From: Paraburkholderia sp. CNPSo 3274
GTDB lineage: Bacteria > Pseudomonadota > Gammaproteobacteria > Burkholderiales > Burkholderiaceae
Length of the DNA stretch: 64,000 nucleotides
Direction of reading: 5' to 3'
Assembly (NCBI RefSeq): GCF_024206475.1
Contig: NZ_JAMBPR010000023.1
Span: forward strand, 1-64,000
The translations under genes were made by a program, and so were the position numbers. The number at the start of each line of letters is the position of its first letter. The first letter of the stretch is position 1. Below are positions 14,414-23,533 of this stretch, piece after piece. The notes under the pieces were generated by a model. It had not been told where the DNA came from and searched no databases. It saw nothing but the letters and a program-made list of their open reading frames with translations.

Positions 14414-17215
14414 ATGCCTGAAGAACTACGCGTGGAAACGAAGCTACAAAACGAGCTGGAAGGTAAGACCCTGCTGCTGGTCGACGGTTCTAGCTATCTC
14501 TATCGGGCCTTCCATGCGATGCCGGATCTGCGCGGTCCCGACGGCGAACCCACAGGCGCGCTATACGGCATCATCAACATGCTGCGTCGCATGCGCAAGG
14601 ACGTTACGGCAGAGTATAGCGCGTGCGTGTTCGATGCAAAGGGCAAGACGTTCCGCGACGACTGGTACCCCGAGTACAAGGCCAACCGGCCTTCCATGCC
14701 CGAGCCGCTTGCAGCACAAATCGAGCCCATTCACACGGCAGTGCGCGCGCTCGGCTGGCCGCTCCTGATGATCGAAGGCGTGGAGGCCGACGACGTGATC
14801 GGCACGCTCGCGCGTGAGGCCGAGAAGCTCGGCATGAAGGTCGTCGTTTCCACGGGCGACAAGGACCTCGCGCAGCTCGTGACGGACCACATCACGCTCA
14901 TCAATACGATGACGAACGAAACGCTCGATCGCGAAGGCGTGATCGCGAAGTTCGGCGTGCCCCCGGAGCGCATCATCGATTATCTCTCGCTCATCGGCGA
15001 CACCGTCGACAACGTGCCGGGCGTGAACAAGTGCGGCCCGAAAACGGCGGTGAAGTGGCTCACGCAATACGACTCGCTCGACGGCGTGATCGCGCATGCG
15101 GATGAAATCAAGGGCGCCGTGGGTGGCTATCTGCGCGACGCGCTCGACTTCCTGCCGATGGCGAGAAAGCTCGTCACGGTGGAAACGGCTTGCGATCTCA
15201 CGCCGCATCTCGAGTCGATCGAAACGTCGCTTGCCACGCGAGCCGAAGCGCGCGAAGAACTGCGCGATATCTTCGCGCGTCACGGGTTCAAGACCTGGCT
15301 GCGCGAAGTCACCGAAGCGAGTCAGCAGAGCGAGACGGTGCCCGCAGCGACCAAAGGCGACGCGCCCGAAAAAGACGCGATCGTGCAGCCCGCGCTGTTC
15401 GTCGATGCCCCTCGCCATTACGAAACGATCCAGACGTGGCCGCAATTCGACACGTGGCTCAGGAAGATCGAAGCCGCCGAACTCACCGCGTTCGACACCG
15501 AGACCACGGCGCTCGATCCGATGGTCGCGAAGCTCGTTGGCATGTCGTTCTCGACGGAACCCGGTGTGGCCGCCTACTTGCCGCTCGCGCATCGCGGCCC
15601 GGACGCGCCCGATCAACTGCCGCTGGACGAAGTGCTCGCGCGCCTGATGCCCTGGCTTGAAGGCGAGAAGCACAAGAAGGTCGGCCAGCACATGAAGTAC
15701 GACGAGCAGGTGCTCGCAAACTACGGTATCGAGCTGAACGGCGTGGAGCATGACACGCTGCTCGAATCGTATGTGCTCGAATCGCATCGCAGCCACGACA
15801 TGGACAGCCTCGCGTTGCGCCATCTCGGCATCAAGACGATCAAGTACGAAGAGGTGGCGGGCAAGGGCGCGCAGCAGATCGGCTTCGACGAAGTCTCGCT
15901 CGAAAAGGCCGCCGAATACGCTGCCGAAGACGCTGATGTCACGCTGCAACTGCATCGCGCGCTCTATCCGCAGATCGCGCTGGAGAAGGGCCTCGATTAC
16001 GTGTATCGCGACATCGAATTGCCCACCTCGCGCGTGCTGCGCAAGGTGGAGCGCAACGGTGTGCTGATCGACACCGAAAGGCTCGAAAGGCAGAGCGCGG
16101 AAATTGCCGTGCGGCTCATCGCGCTCGAAGAGCAAGCGTATGCGCTCGCGGGCGGTGAATTCAATCTGGGGTCGCCCAAGCAGATCGGCCAGATCTTCTT
16201 CGAGAAGCTGCAACTGCCGGTCGTGAAGAAAACGCCCAGCGGCGCGCCTTCCACCGACGAAGAGGTGCTGCAAAAGCTCGCCGAAGATTACCCGCTGCCC
16301 AAGATCCTGCTCGAGCATCGCGGTCTTGCCAAGCTCAAGTCCACCTACACCGACAAGCTGCCGCGCATGGTGAATGCGCAAACGGGCCGCGTGCACACGA
16401 ACTACGCGCAGGCCGTGGCGGTCACGGGCCGTCTTGCGTCGAACGATCCGAATTTGCAGAACATCCCCGTGCGCACGGGCGAAGGCCGGCGCATTCGCGA
16501 GGCGTTCATCGCGCCGCCGGGGCACAAGATCGTTTCCGCCGACTACTCGCAGATCGAACTGCGCATCATGGCGCATATCTCGGGCGACGAGTCGCTGCTC
16601 GCGGCGTTCGCGCGCGGCGACGACATTCACCGCGCCACCGCTGCCGAGGTGTTTGGCGTCACGCCGCTCGAAGTGAGCGCGGATCAGCGGCGCATCGCGA
16701 AGGTCATCAATTTCGGCCTGATTTACGGCATGAGCGCATTCGGGCTCGCATCGAATCTCGGCATTACGCGCGACGCGGCGAAGCTTTATATCGACCGTTA
16801 TTTCGCGCGCTATCCGGGCGTTGCGCGCTATATGGACGAAACGCGCATGGACGCGAAGTCGCGCGGCTATGTGGAAACCGTATTCGGCCGCCGCCTATGG
16901 CTGCCCGAGATCAACGGCGGCAACGGTCCGCGCCGCCAGGCCGCCGAGCGCGCCGCCATCAACGCGCCCATGCAGGGGACGGCCGCCGACCTCATCAAGC
17001 TTTCCATGGTCGCGGTGCAGAAGTGGCTCGACGAACGCAAGATCGGCACGAAGATGATCATGCAGGTGCACGATGAACTCGTGCTAGAAGTGCCGGGCGA
17101 CGAACTCGCCGAAGTGCGCAAGCGCTTGCCCGAGCTGATGTGCTCGGTGGCGCAGCTCAAGGTGCCGCTCGTCGCCGAAGTGGGCGTGGGCGAGAACTGG
17201 GAAAAGGCGCACTGA
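14414..17215 (+). CDS. polA: DNA polymerase I
   Basis: 933 residues with all three domains. Residues 15-310: 5'-3' exonuclease (LLLVDGSSYLYRAFHAMPDL, IEGVEADDVIGTLA, STGDKDLAQLV). Residues 335-530: 3'-5' exonuclease with FDTETTALDPM, which keeps the Asp and Glu metal ligands. Residues 550-933: polymerase with motif A SADYSQIELRIMAHISGDES, the O helix RRIAKVINFGLIYGMSAFGL and motif C MQVHDELVLEV. It fills gaps in repair and removes Okazaki primers. Full length and intact. The ATG was chosen over a TTG three codons upstream; neither has a good ribosome site. Confidence 0.97.
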   Translation: MPEELRVETKLQNELEGKTLLLVDGSSYLYRAFHAMPDLRGPDGEPTGALYGIINMLRRMRKDVTAEYSACVFDAKGKTFRDDWYPEYKANRPSMPEPLAAQIEPIHTAVRALGWPLLMIEGVEADDVIGTLAREAEKLGMKVVVSTGDKDLAQLVTDHITLINTMTNETLDREGVIAKFGVPPERIIDYLSLIGDTVDNVPGVNKCGPKTAVKWLTQYDSLDGVIAHADEIKGAVGGYLRDALDFLPMARKLVTVETACDLTPHLESIETSLATRAEAREELRDIFARHGFKTWLREVTEASQQSETVPAATKGDAPEKDAIVQPALFVDAPRHYETIQTWPQFDTWLRKIEAAELTAFDTETTALDPMVAKLVGMSFSTEPGVAAYLPLAHRGPDAPDQLPLDEVLARLMPWLEGEKHKKVGQHMKYDEQVLANYGIELNGVEHDTLLESYVLESHRSHDMDSLALRHLGIKTIKYEEVAGKGAQQIGFDEVSLEKAAEYAAEDADVTLQLHRALYPQIALEKGLDYVYRDIELPTSRVLRKVERNGVLIDTERLERQSAEIAVRLIALEEQAYALAGGEFNLGSPKQIGQIFFEKLQLPVVKKTPSGAPSTDEEVLQKLAEDYPLPKILLEHRGLAKLKSTYTDKLPRMVNAQTGRVHTNYAQAVAVTGRLASNDPNLQNIPVRTGEGRRIREAFIAPPGHKIVSADYSQIELRIMAHISGDESLLAAFARGDDIHRATAAEVFGVTPLEVSADQRRIAKVINFGLIYGMSAFGLASNLGITRDAAKLYIDRYFARYPGVARYMDETRMDAKSRGYVETVFGRRLWLPEINGGNGPRRQAAERAAINAPMQGTAADLIKLSMVAVQKWLDERKIGTKMIMQVHDELVLEVPGDELAEVRKRLPELMCSVAQLKVPLVAEVGVGENWEKAH

Positions 17216-17230
17216 AGGCACGTTGAAGTG

Positions 17231-17250
17231 CTTAGTGCAGCTCTACTAAG
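17231..17250. promoter_or_regulatory. Inverted repeat CTTAGT-N8-ACTAAG
   Basis: A perfect 6-bp inverted repeat with an 8-base spacer, 16 bases after the polA stop and 212 bases before the NADH dehydrogenase start. It is AT-rich against the surrounding sequence. It could be an operator for the downstream gene or part of the polA transcript end; nothing decides between them. Confidence 0.25.
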
Positions 17251-17461
17251 TACATACTGAATGCGCTGGACCGCAGCAAAGCCGTAACTGCGCGCGCGCG
17301 ATAAGGCAAGCCTCGCGTGCGTGATGTCGCGAATGCGCGCCGCAAGGGTTGCCGCCGCGCGCTCCGTCAGCCGACAATGACTTGATTGAAGGCCGGTGCC
17401 TCGCACGTATGTTGTCGATGCATCGGCCTTTCTATCGCCTTTCGACATGCACGGAGAGTCT

Positions 17462-18838
17462 ATGCATCGCTTTATCGTTGTGGGAGGAGGCGCAGGCGGG
17501 CTGGAACTGGCAACACGGCTCGGCGATCGTTACGGCGAAGCGCGCGCGAAGCGGGGCAAGCCGCAAGCGGCATCGATCACGCTGGTCGACCGCAATCCAA
17601 CGCATATCTGGAAACCGCTCCTGCACGAAGTCGCGGCGGGCAGCATGGATCCATTCACGCATCAGCTCGAATATCCAGCGCAGGCGCGTTGGCATGGCTT
17701 CGAATTCCAGCAGGGCGAGCTGACCGCGCTCGATCGCGCGGCGAAGCGCATCACGCTCGGGCACGTGCTCGACGAAGACGGCGCGGAAATGCTGCCCGAG
17801 CGCGTGCTCGAATACGACACGCTCGTGCTCGCAATCGGTAGCACGACGCACTTTTTCGGCGTGCCGGGCGCGGCCGAGAATTCCATCGCGCTCGACACCG
17901 TCGAGCAGGCCGAGCGCTTTCGCAAGCGCCTGATCGCCGCGTGCATGCGCGCCGAACATCAGGCGCCCGAAAAAGTCGCGGCGGAGGTGACGGCGGACGA
18001 CCTCGCGCCGGCCATGAACGCCGGCGCCGAGCCGCGCGTGCAGGTGGCGATCATCGGCGCGGGCGCGACGGGCGTCGAGCTTTCCGCCGAGCTGCGCAAC
18101 ACCGCGCAGGTGCTTTCGGCCTATGGGCTGCACAAGCTCGATCCACGCCACGACGTGGGCATCGTGCTGATCGAGGCGGGCCCGCGCATCCTGCCCGCGT
18201 TGCCCGAGCGCGTGTCTTCGGCAACGGGCGAGTTGCTGCAGAAGCTCGGCGTGAAGCTGCTGACGAGCGAACGCGTGATCGAAGTGGCGCCTGGCGTCGT
18301 GCGCACCGCGAGCGGCAAGAACCTGCGCGCGGACCTCACGGTCTGGGCCGCAGGCATTACCGCGCCGGCTGTGCTTTCGCGGCTCGACGGCCTCACCGTC
18401 AACAAGCTCGGCCAACTGATCGTGCGCCGTACGCTGCAAACGGAACTCGACGACAACATCTTCGCGCTCGGCGACTGCGCGGCCTGCGAATGGCCGGGCC
18501 ACGAGCGCGGTGTGCCGCCGCGCGCGCAAGCCGCGCACCAGCAGGCCACTTTCCTGTTCAAGTCGCTTGGCAATCTGCTCGCCGGCAAGCCGCTGGAGGA
18601 GTTCACCTATCGCGACTTCGGTTCACTGGTGTCGCTCGGCCACTTCAGCGCGGTCGGCAATCTGATGGGCGGGCTGATCGGCGGGAATATGTTGATCGAA
18701 GGGTTGTTTGCCCGCTTCATGTACATGTCGCTATACCGGCTGCACATCGCGGCGCTGCACGGCTACGCGCGCATGGTGCTCGATACCTTCGCGCACTGGC
18801 TGCGCCGCACGACGTTGCCGCGCGTGAAGCTGCACTGA
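17462..18838 (+). CDS. ndh: Type II NADH dehydrogenase (NDH-2)
   Basis: 458 residues. A non-proton-pumping, membrane-bound flavoenzyme that moves electrons from NADH to quinone. FAD site: FIVVGGGAGGLELATRLG at the N-terminus; NADH site: VAIIGAGATGVELSAEL at about residue 195; third motif with the FAD-contacting Asp: NIFALGDCAAC. The C-terminal region (MYMSLYRLHIAALHGYARMV) is amphipathic and serves as the membrane anchor. The ATG after GGAGAG was chosen; two in-frame ATGs 5 and 22 codons upstream are less likely. The stop codon lies in a small tandem repeat. Confidence 0.9.
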   Translation: MHRFIVVGGGAGGLELATRLGDRYGEARAKRGKPQAASITLVDRNPTHIWKPLLHEVAAGSMDPFTHQLEYPAQARWHGFEFQQGELTALDRAAKRITLGHVLDEDGAEMLPERVLEYDTLVLAIGSTTHFFGVPGAAENSIALDTVEQAERFRKRLIAACMRAEHQAPEKVAAEVTADDLAPAMNAGAEPRVQVAIIGAGATGVELSAELRNTAQVLSAYGLHKLDPRHDVGIVLIEAGPRILPALPERVSSATGELLQKLGVKLLTSERVIEVAPGVVRTASGKNLRADLTVWAAGITAPAVLSRLDGLTVNKLGQLIVRRTLQTELDDNIFALGDCAACEWPGHERGVPPRAQAAHQQATFLFKSLGNLLAGKPLEEFTYRDFGSLVSLGHFSAVGNLMGGLIGGNMLIEGLFARFMYMSLYRLHIAALHGYARMVLDTFAHWLRRTTLPRVKLH

Positions 18839-18869
18839 GCGGCTGCATTGAGCGGCTGCATTGAGCGGC
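18836..18869. repeat. 13-bp tandem repeat at the end of ndh
   Basis: The unit TGAGCGGCTGCAT is present twice in perfect tandem, followed by a third partial copy TGAGCGGC. The first unit contains the ndh stop codon, so the array looks like local duplication of the gene's 3' end by replication slippage. Confidence 0.8.
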
Positions 18870-18934
18870 GCTTGCGTCCAGGGACGCGGCGCTATTCTGC
18901 CTGTTTCCGCGGTTTGACCTCGAAGGAGCGCTGC

Positions 18935-19807
18935 ATGCTGAAACCCGAAGTCGATAGCCTCGTCCCGCACGTGCCGTTCAACCGGCGCACCTTCATCAAG
19001 GCGGCGCTCGGCAGCGGATTCGCCGCTGCCGTGCTGCCCGTCTCCGCGCAAACCATCCACACCGACAGCGAAGGTCTCGAAGCCGGCGAGATCGGCTTCC
19101 AGTCGGGCGGCACGCTTATTCCGGCGTATCGCGCACAGCCGCGCGGCAAGACGCACTTGCCGGTGATCATCGTGATTCACGAGATCTTTGGCGTGCACGA
19201 GCATATCGCCGATGTGTGCCGCCGCTTTGCAAAGCTCGGCTATCTGGCCATCGCGCCGGACTTCTTCGTGCGCCAGGGCGATGCCTCCGTGTACCCGACG
19301 ATTCAGCAGATCAACGAGAACATCGCGAGCAAGGTGCCCGACGTCCAGGTGATGGGCGACATTGACGCGGCCATTGCCTGGGCGGCCGAGCATGGCGGGG
19401 ACACGAAGCGCGTGGGCGTCAACGGCTTTTGCTGGGGCGGCCGCTATGCGTGGCTCTATGCGGAGCACAACCCGCACATCAAGGCGGCGGTGGTGTGGTA
19501 TGGGCGCGTGGCTGGCCCGCACACGGCGAATGCGCCGAGCAATCCGCTCGATCTCGCGAACAACCTGCAAGTGCCGGTGCTCGGGTTATATGGCTTACAG
19601 GATCCAGGCAATCCGCAGGACTCGCTCGAGCAGATGAAGGCCGCCATTGCGCAAGGTCCGCAGGGCGGGCGCAGTTCGCAGATCGTCGTGTACGACGATG
19701 CGGGCCACGCGTTCTTCGCGGACTACCGGCCGAGCTATCGCAAGGCCGATGCGCAAGACGGCTGGAAGCGCGCGATTGCCTGGTTCAAGGAGCACGGCGC
19801 GATGTGA
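18935..19807 (+). CDS. Dienelactone hydrolase family protein, Tat-exported
   Basis: 290 residues. The N-terminus has a twin-arginine signal, NRRTFIKAALGSGFAAAVLP, cut near SAQT, so the enzyme is periplasmic. The alpha/beta hydrolase core has the family triad: Cys in NGFCWGGRYAW, an acidic residue in the GLQDPG turn and His in YDDAGHAFFADYR; the oxyanion glutamate region is IHEIFGVHEH. Cytoplasmic dienelactone hydrolases act in chlorocatechol breakdown, but exported members have unknown substrates. A GGAG ribosome site 8 bases before the ATG supports the start. No other aromatic-pathway gene adjoins it. Confidence 0.85.
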   Translation: MLKPEVDSLVPHVPFNRRTFIKAALGSGFAAAVLPVSAQTIHTDSEGLEAGEIGFQSGGTLIPAYRAQPRGKTHLPVIIVIHEIFGVHEHIADVCRRFAKLGYLAIAPDFFVRQGDASVYPTIQQINENIASKVPDVQVMGDIDAAIAWAAEHGGDTKRVGVNGFCWGGRYAWLYAEHNPHIKAAVVWYGRVAGPHTANAPSNPLDLANNLQVPVLGLYGLQDPGNPQDSLEQMKAAIAQGPQGGRSSQIVVYDDAGHAFFADYRPSYRKADAQDGWKRAIAWFKEHGAM

Positions 19808-19834
19808 CGCCGTGCCCGGTTCCGGGCTCCCGGC

Positions 19835-20704
19835 TTAGGGGTTGGGGCCAGTCGCGACCGGCCGCGACGCGTCGGCGCTCCATTCGCTCCACGAACCGGG
19901 GTAGAGCGCCGCGCCGTGCAGGCCGGCAATCTCCATCGCGAGCGCATTGTGGCAGGCGGTCACGCCCGAGCCGCATTGCAGGACCACGTGTTCGGGCGTG
20001 ATGCCCGGCAGCACCGCCGTGAAATCCTCGCGCAGCGCATGCGCCGACTTGAAGCGGCCGTCCGGCGTGAGATTGTCCTGATAAAACCGATTGCGCGCGC
20101 CAGGAATATGGCCGCCCACCGGGTCGATCGTTTCGTTCTCGCCGCGATAGCGGTCGGCCGCGCGAGCGTCGACGACCGTGAGTTCGTGCGTGGCGAGATT
20201 GCGGACGATGGCCTGCGCGTCCACCGTCACCTGGAGCGGTGCGCCGGCCTTGAAGGTGCCGCGCGCGGGCGCGGGCACGTCGCGCACGAGCGGGAAGCCC
20301 GCCGCCTCCCATGCCTTGAGGCCGCCGTCGAGCACGGCCACCGAGTCGTGGCCGAGCCAGCGCAAGAGCCACCACAGGCGCGCGGCGTAGGCGCCGCCTT
20401 GCGCGTCGTAGGCCACGACCTGCTGGCCTTCGTTGAGCCCGCGCAGCGAGAGCGTGGCGACGAGCGCCGAGCGGTCGGGCAGCGGATGCCGGCCGTTCTT
20501 GCCGGTCTTCGGGCCCGAGAGGTCGCGGTCCAGATGCAGGTATTGGGCGTCGGGCAGATGGCCGAGCGCATAGGCGTTCTCACCCGCGGCGGGATTGGCG
20601 AGATCGAAGCGGCAGTCGAAAACCAGCACGCTGCCCGGCGCGGCGGTCAGGCGTTCGTGCAGATTGGCGGCCGAGATCAGCGTGGTGTAGTGCGTGTGGG
20701 GCAT
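19835..20704 (-). CDS. sseA: Sulfurtransferase (3-mercaptopyruvate/thiosulfate type)
   Basis: 289 residues, two rhodanese domains. The first (residues 10-130) is inactive and structural; the second has the active loop CGSGVTACHNAL at about residue 240. CGSGVT is the loop form of 3-mercaptopyruvate sulfurtransferases, whereas thiosulfate sulfurtransferases usually have CRxGxT. It moves sulfane sulfur from 3-mercaptopyruvate to thiols or cyanide. Cytoplasmic, no signal peptide. Convergent with the dienelactone hydrolase gene. The symbol is by analogy with the E. coli enzyme. Confidence 0.87.
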   Translation of the reverse strand: MPHTHYTTLISAANLHERLTAAPGSVLVFDCRFDLANPAAGENAYALGHLPDAQYLHLDRDLSGPKTGKNGRHPLPDRSALVATLSLRGLNEGQQVVAYDAQGGAYAARLWWLLRWLGHDSVAVLDGGLKAWEAAGFPLVRDVPAPARGTFKAGAPLQVTVDAQAIVRNLATHELTVVDARAADRYRGENETIDPVGGHIPGARNRFYQDNLTPDGRFKSAHALREDFTAVLPGITPEHVVLQCGSGVTACHNALAMEIAGLHGAALYPGSWSEWSADASRPVATGPNP

Positions 20705-20775
20705 GACGGCTCCTTGAATCGTGCAAGGCCGCCATCTCTAGCTATGCGACGGCCCGGTGCCGTCAGTCTAAACAA

Positions 20776-20799
20776 AAAGACGGGCCTAAGCCCGTCTTT
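20776..20799 (-). terminator. Intrinsic terminator of the Rieske oxygenase gene
   Basis: Perfect 10-bp stem AAAGACGGGC/GCCCGTCTTT with loop CTAA. Read on the minus strand it ends in TTTTTGTTT, 44 bases beyond the oxygenase stop codon, so it terminates that gene before the sulfurtransferase. Confidence 0.8.
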
Positions 20800-20842
20800 C
20801 CGTGATGCGTTCGAGTTGCCCGATGCTCGCGCCTGGCCGTTG

Positions 20843-21949
20843 TCAGATCGGCCCCAGCTCGCGGCGCAGAAACTCGTGGAAGTGCTGCATGCCGTCTTCC
20901 ATCGGGCTCTGATACGGGCCGACCTCGGAAACGCCGCGCTCGAAGAGCGCACGGCGGCCAGCGTCCATGCGCTCGGCAATCTCGTCGTCTTCGACGGCGG
21001 TTTCCATATAGGCGGCGCGCTCGGCCTCGACGAACTCGCGCTCGAAGAGCGTGATTTCCTCGGGGTAGTAGAACTCGACGATGTTCGTCGTTTTCTGCGT
21101 ACCCTGCGGGATGAGCCACGAGACCACGAGCACGTGCGGATACCACTCGATCATGAGATTCGGGTAGTACACCATCCAGATCGCGCCGAATTCGGGCGGC
21201 ACGCCGTCGCGGAAGCGCAGGACCTCGTCGTGCCACTTGCGGTAGGTCGGGCTGCCCGGCTTGCCGAGGTGCTTGTGCACGCCGACCGTCTGCACGCTAT
21301 ACCACTCGCCGAACTCCCACTGGAGGTCGTCGCAGGATACGAAGTTGCCGAGGCCCGGGTGGAACGGCACGACGTGATAGTCTTCCAGGTAGACCTCGAT
21401 GAAGGTCTTCCAGTTGTAGTTGCACTCGTGAACCTCGACGTGATCGAACATGTAGTCCGTGAAGTCGAGGTGTTTGGCCGGCCCAAGGCGTGCAAGATCG
21501 CGCGCGACGTCGCGGCCAGCGGATTCGAACAGCAGCCCGTTCCACTTCTGGAGCGGCGAGCTGTTCAGGTTCAGACACGGCTTGTCCGCGAAGTGCGGTG
21601 CGCCGAGCAGTTCGCCCTTGAGGTCATAGGTCCAGCGATGCAGCGGACATACAATATTGTCTGCCGTGCCGCGACCGTTTAGCATGATGGCCTGGCGATG
21701 CCGGCACACGTTCGAGAGCAGCTCGATTTCGTTGCTCTGGTTGCGAACGAGTACGCGGCCTTCTTTTTCGCCGGGCAGCGCAAAATAGTTTCCCGCCTCG
21801 GGCACCATGAGTTCGTGCCCGACGTAGCGAGGACCCTTCTGGAAAAGCGTGTCGATTTCGCGCTTGAGTAGCGCTTCGTCAAAATAAGCGGTGACTGGCA
21901 GCTGGCTGTGAATAGACTTCAGCTGCAATGCATTGCTCAGATTGGACAT
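20843..21949 (-). CDS. Rieske non-heme iron oxygenase, alpha subunit
   Basis: 368 residues. The Rieske [2Fe-2S] ligands are Cys-x-His in NVCRHRQAIM and Cys-x2-His in VCPLHRWTYD. The mononuclear iron facial triad follows in the catalytic domain: FIEVYLEDYHVVPFHPGLG supplies the bridging acid and the two His, with a later Asp or Glu ligand. It most resembles ring- or amine-hydroxylating oxygenases (carnitine/choline or aromatic type). No ferredoxin or reductase gene is adjacent, so the electron donor is elsewhere. The start with a GGGAG ribosome site is preferred over a longer frame. A TATAAT on the minus strand lies about 70 bases upstream. Confidence 0.85.
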   Translation of the reverse strand: MSNLSNALQLKSIHSQLPVTAYFDEALLKREIDTLFQKGPRYVGHELMVPEAGNYFALPGEKEGRVLVRNQSNEIELLSNVCRHRQAIMLNGRGTADNIVCPLHRWTYDLKGELLGAPHFADKPCLNLNSSPLQKWNGLLFESAGRDVARDLARLGPAKHLDFTDYMFDHVEVHECNYNWKTFIEVYLEDYHVVPFHPGLGNFVSCDDLQWEFGEWYSVQTVGVHKHLGKPGSPTYRKWHDEVLRFRDGVPPEFGAIWMVYYPNLMIEWYPHVLVVSWLIPQGTQKTTNIVEFYYPEEITLFEREFVEAERAAYMETAVEDDEIAERMDAGRRALFERGVSEVGPYQSPMEDGMQHFHEFLRRELGPI

Positions 21950-22256
21950 TCCCACTCCCGATGAAGACGTGAAAGCAGTGAACAACCCAACCATCGAAGA
22001 TTCGATTTAGGGAGCCGGCGATTATACCCGGTTGCCCCCTCATGGGGTAGCTAAGTGACTGATTTTTGCCAAAATTACACCGGAAAGACGGCAGGAATTC
22101 AGGAAATATGAGACAAAGGCAGCGGTAATCGGACTTTCAGGAACCGATTTGTACTGGCCCCGAGCGTGTGGTCGAGAGGGCACGCAAGCCGGGGAGCGGG
22201 TCGAAAAGGGCCTTTTGCCGTAGAATGTCCGCCTTGTTTCATTCTGGCGACGACTC
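21950..22256. other. Divergent intergenic region, oxygenase / xseB
   Basis: 307 bases without a gene. It holds a minus-strand -10 TATAAT (22021-22026) facing the oxygenase gene and a plus-strand TAGAAT (22221-22226) facing xseB-ispA-dxs. Neither has a good -35 at 16-18 bases. Base composition is more AT-rich than the flanks, as expected of a promoter region. I see no small gene or riboswitch in it. Confidence 0.5.
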
Positions 22257-22571
22257 ATGGCGAAATCCGCAACGAAAGACCGTGCTGGCGCGGGCGAAAG
22301 CGCAGCCGGGCTGGCCGAGGGCGAAGCCCTGCCCGAGAGCTACGAGGCGGCGCTTGCGGAGCTCGACGGGCTCGTTGCACGCATGGAAGGCGGCAGCCTG
22401 AGCCTGGAAGAGTCGCTTGCGGCATACCGCCGCGGTGCGGCGCTCGTGCGCTTCTGCCAGCAGCAGCTCGAAAAGGTTGAACAACAGGTGCGCGTGCTCG
22501 ACGGCGAGACGCTGCGGCCCGTGCCCCTCAATACGACAGACTCCGCAGCGGGCGGAGACGACGATCTATGA
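22257..22571 (+). CDS. xseB: Exodeoxyribonuclease VII small subunit
   Basis: 104 residues. The conserved core is SYEAALAELDGLVARMEGGS followed by LSLEESLAAYRRGAALVRFC, the two-helix domain of XseB that binds the large subunit XseA. The holoenzyme degrades single-stranded DNA. The first 25 and last 15 residues are variable. First gene of an operon: its stop overlaps the ispA start by four bases. This xseB-ispA-dxs order is widely conserved in proteobacteria. Confidence 0.95.
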   Translation: MAKSATKDRAGAGESAAGLAEGEALPESYEAALAELDGLVARMEGGSLSLEESLAAYRRGAALVRFCQQQLEKVEQQVRVLDGETLRPVPLNTTDSAAGGDDDL

Positions 22572-23449
22572 CATTTGACCAATGGACCCGGCAGGTACTC
22601 GACCGGGTCGAAAGCGCGCTCGATCACTATTTGCCGGCTGCCGACGTGCTGCCGGCGCCCCTGCATGACGCCATGCGTTATGCCGTGATGGGCGGCGGCA
22701 AGCGGGTGCGTCCGCTCCTGTGCCACGCGGCGGGCGAACTTACGAACGCCACGCCGGAAGCGCTCGACGCGGCGGCCTGCGCGCTCGAAATGATCCACGT
22801 CTACTCGCTCGTGCACGACGACATGCCGTGCATGGACGACGACGACATGCGTCGCGGCAAACCCACCGTACACGTCAAATATGACGAACCGACGGCGCTG
22901 CTGGTGGGCGATGCGCTGCAGTCGCAAGCCTTCATCGCGCTGACGTCGGATGTGCTCGCTACTCAGCGACAGGCCTCGCTCGTGCGCGAACTCGCGCTGG
23001 CTAGCGGCTCGATCGGCATGGCCGGCGGCCAGGCCATCGACCTCGCGAGCGTGGGCCATTCGCTCACCCGCGAGCAGCTCGAAACGATGCACCGCCTGAA
23101 GACCGGCGCGCTCTTGCGCGCCGCGGTCCGTATGGGCGCGCTCGCGGGCGAGACGCCTTCGGCGGAAAGCCTCGCGGCGCTCGACAAGTACGCGGCGGCC
23201 GTGGGCCTCGCATTCCAGGTGGTGGACGACATTCTCGACGTCACCGCCGACTCCGCAACGCTCGGCAAGACCGCGGGCAAAGACGCGAAGGACGGCAAGC
23301 CGACCTACGTGTCGATTATCGGTCTTGATGCCTCGCGTGCGCTCGCGCAGCAGTTGCGCGCCGACGCGCACGCGGCGCTCGAACCGTTCGGCGCGCGCGC
23401 TCAGCGCCTCGCCGAACTCGCTGACCTGGTGGTGAACCGGGTGAGCTGA
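22568..23449 (+). CDS. ispA: Farnesyl diphosphate synthase
   Basis: 293 residues. It condenses isopentenyl diphosphate with dimethylallyl and geranyl diphosphate to make the C15 precursor of quinones, undecaprenol and other isoprenoids. The first aspartate-rich motif is DDMPCMDDDD (about residue 84), preceded by the substrate-binding GGGKRVRPLLC; the second is DDILD (about residue 219). The residues before the first motif (HVYSLVH) fit the chain-length pattern of bacterial short-chain enzymes. Translationally coupled to xseB and 84 bases before dxs. Confidence 0.96.
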   Translation: MTFDQWTRQVLDRVESALDHYLPAADVLPAPLHDAMRYAVMGGGKRVRPLLCHAAGELTNATPEALDAAACALEMIHVYSLVHDDMPCMDDDDMRRGKPTVHVKYDEPTALLVGDALQSQAFIALTSDVLATQRQASLVRELALASGSIGMAGGQAIDLASVGHSLTREQLETMHRLKTGALLRAAVRMGALAGETPSAESLAALDKYAAAVGLAFQVVDDILDVTADSATLGKTAGKDAKDGKPTYVSIIGLDASRALAQQLRADAHAALEPFGARAQRLAELADLVVNRVS

Positions 23450-23533
23450 CCGCGCAACCCGCCCACGCGCATGAAAGGGAAGTAATGCGCAGAAAAAGTG
23501 CGGGAGCGCCAGTTTTCCTACAATGGAACGACG

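Noticed and set aside
14561..16630. 689-codon minus-strand frame inside polA
   Set aside because: Antisense shadow of polA with Arg/His-rich, protein-unlike composition.
22021..22060. Riboswitch upstream of the oxygenase gene
   Set aside because: Short G/C pairs near the TATAAT do not build a recognisable aptamer.
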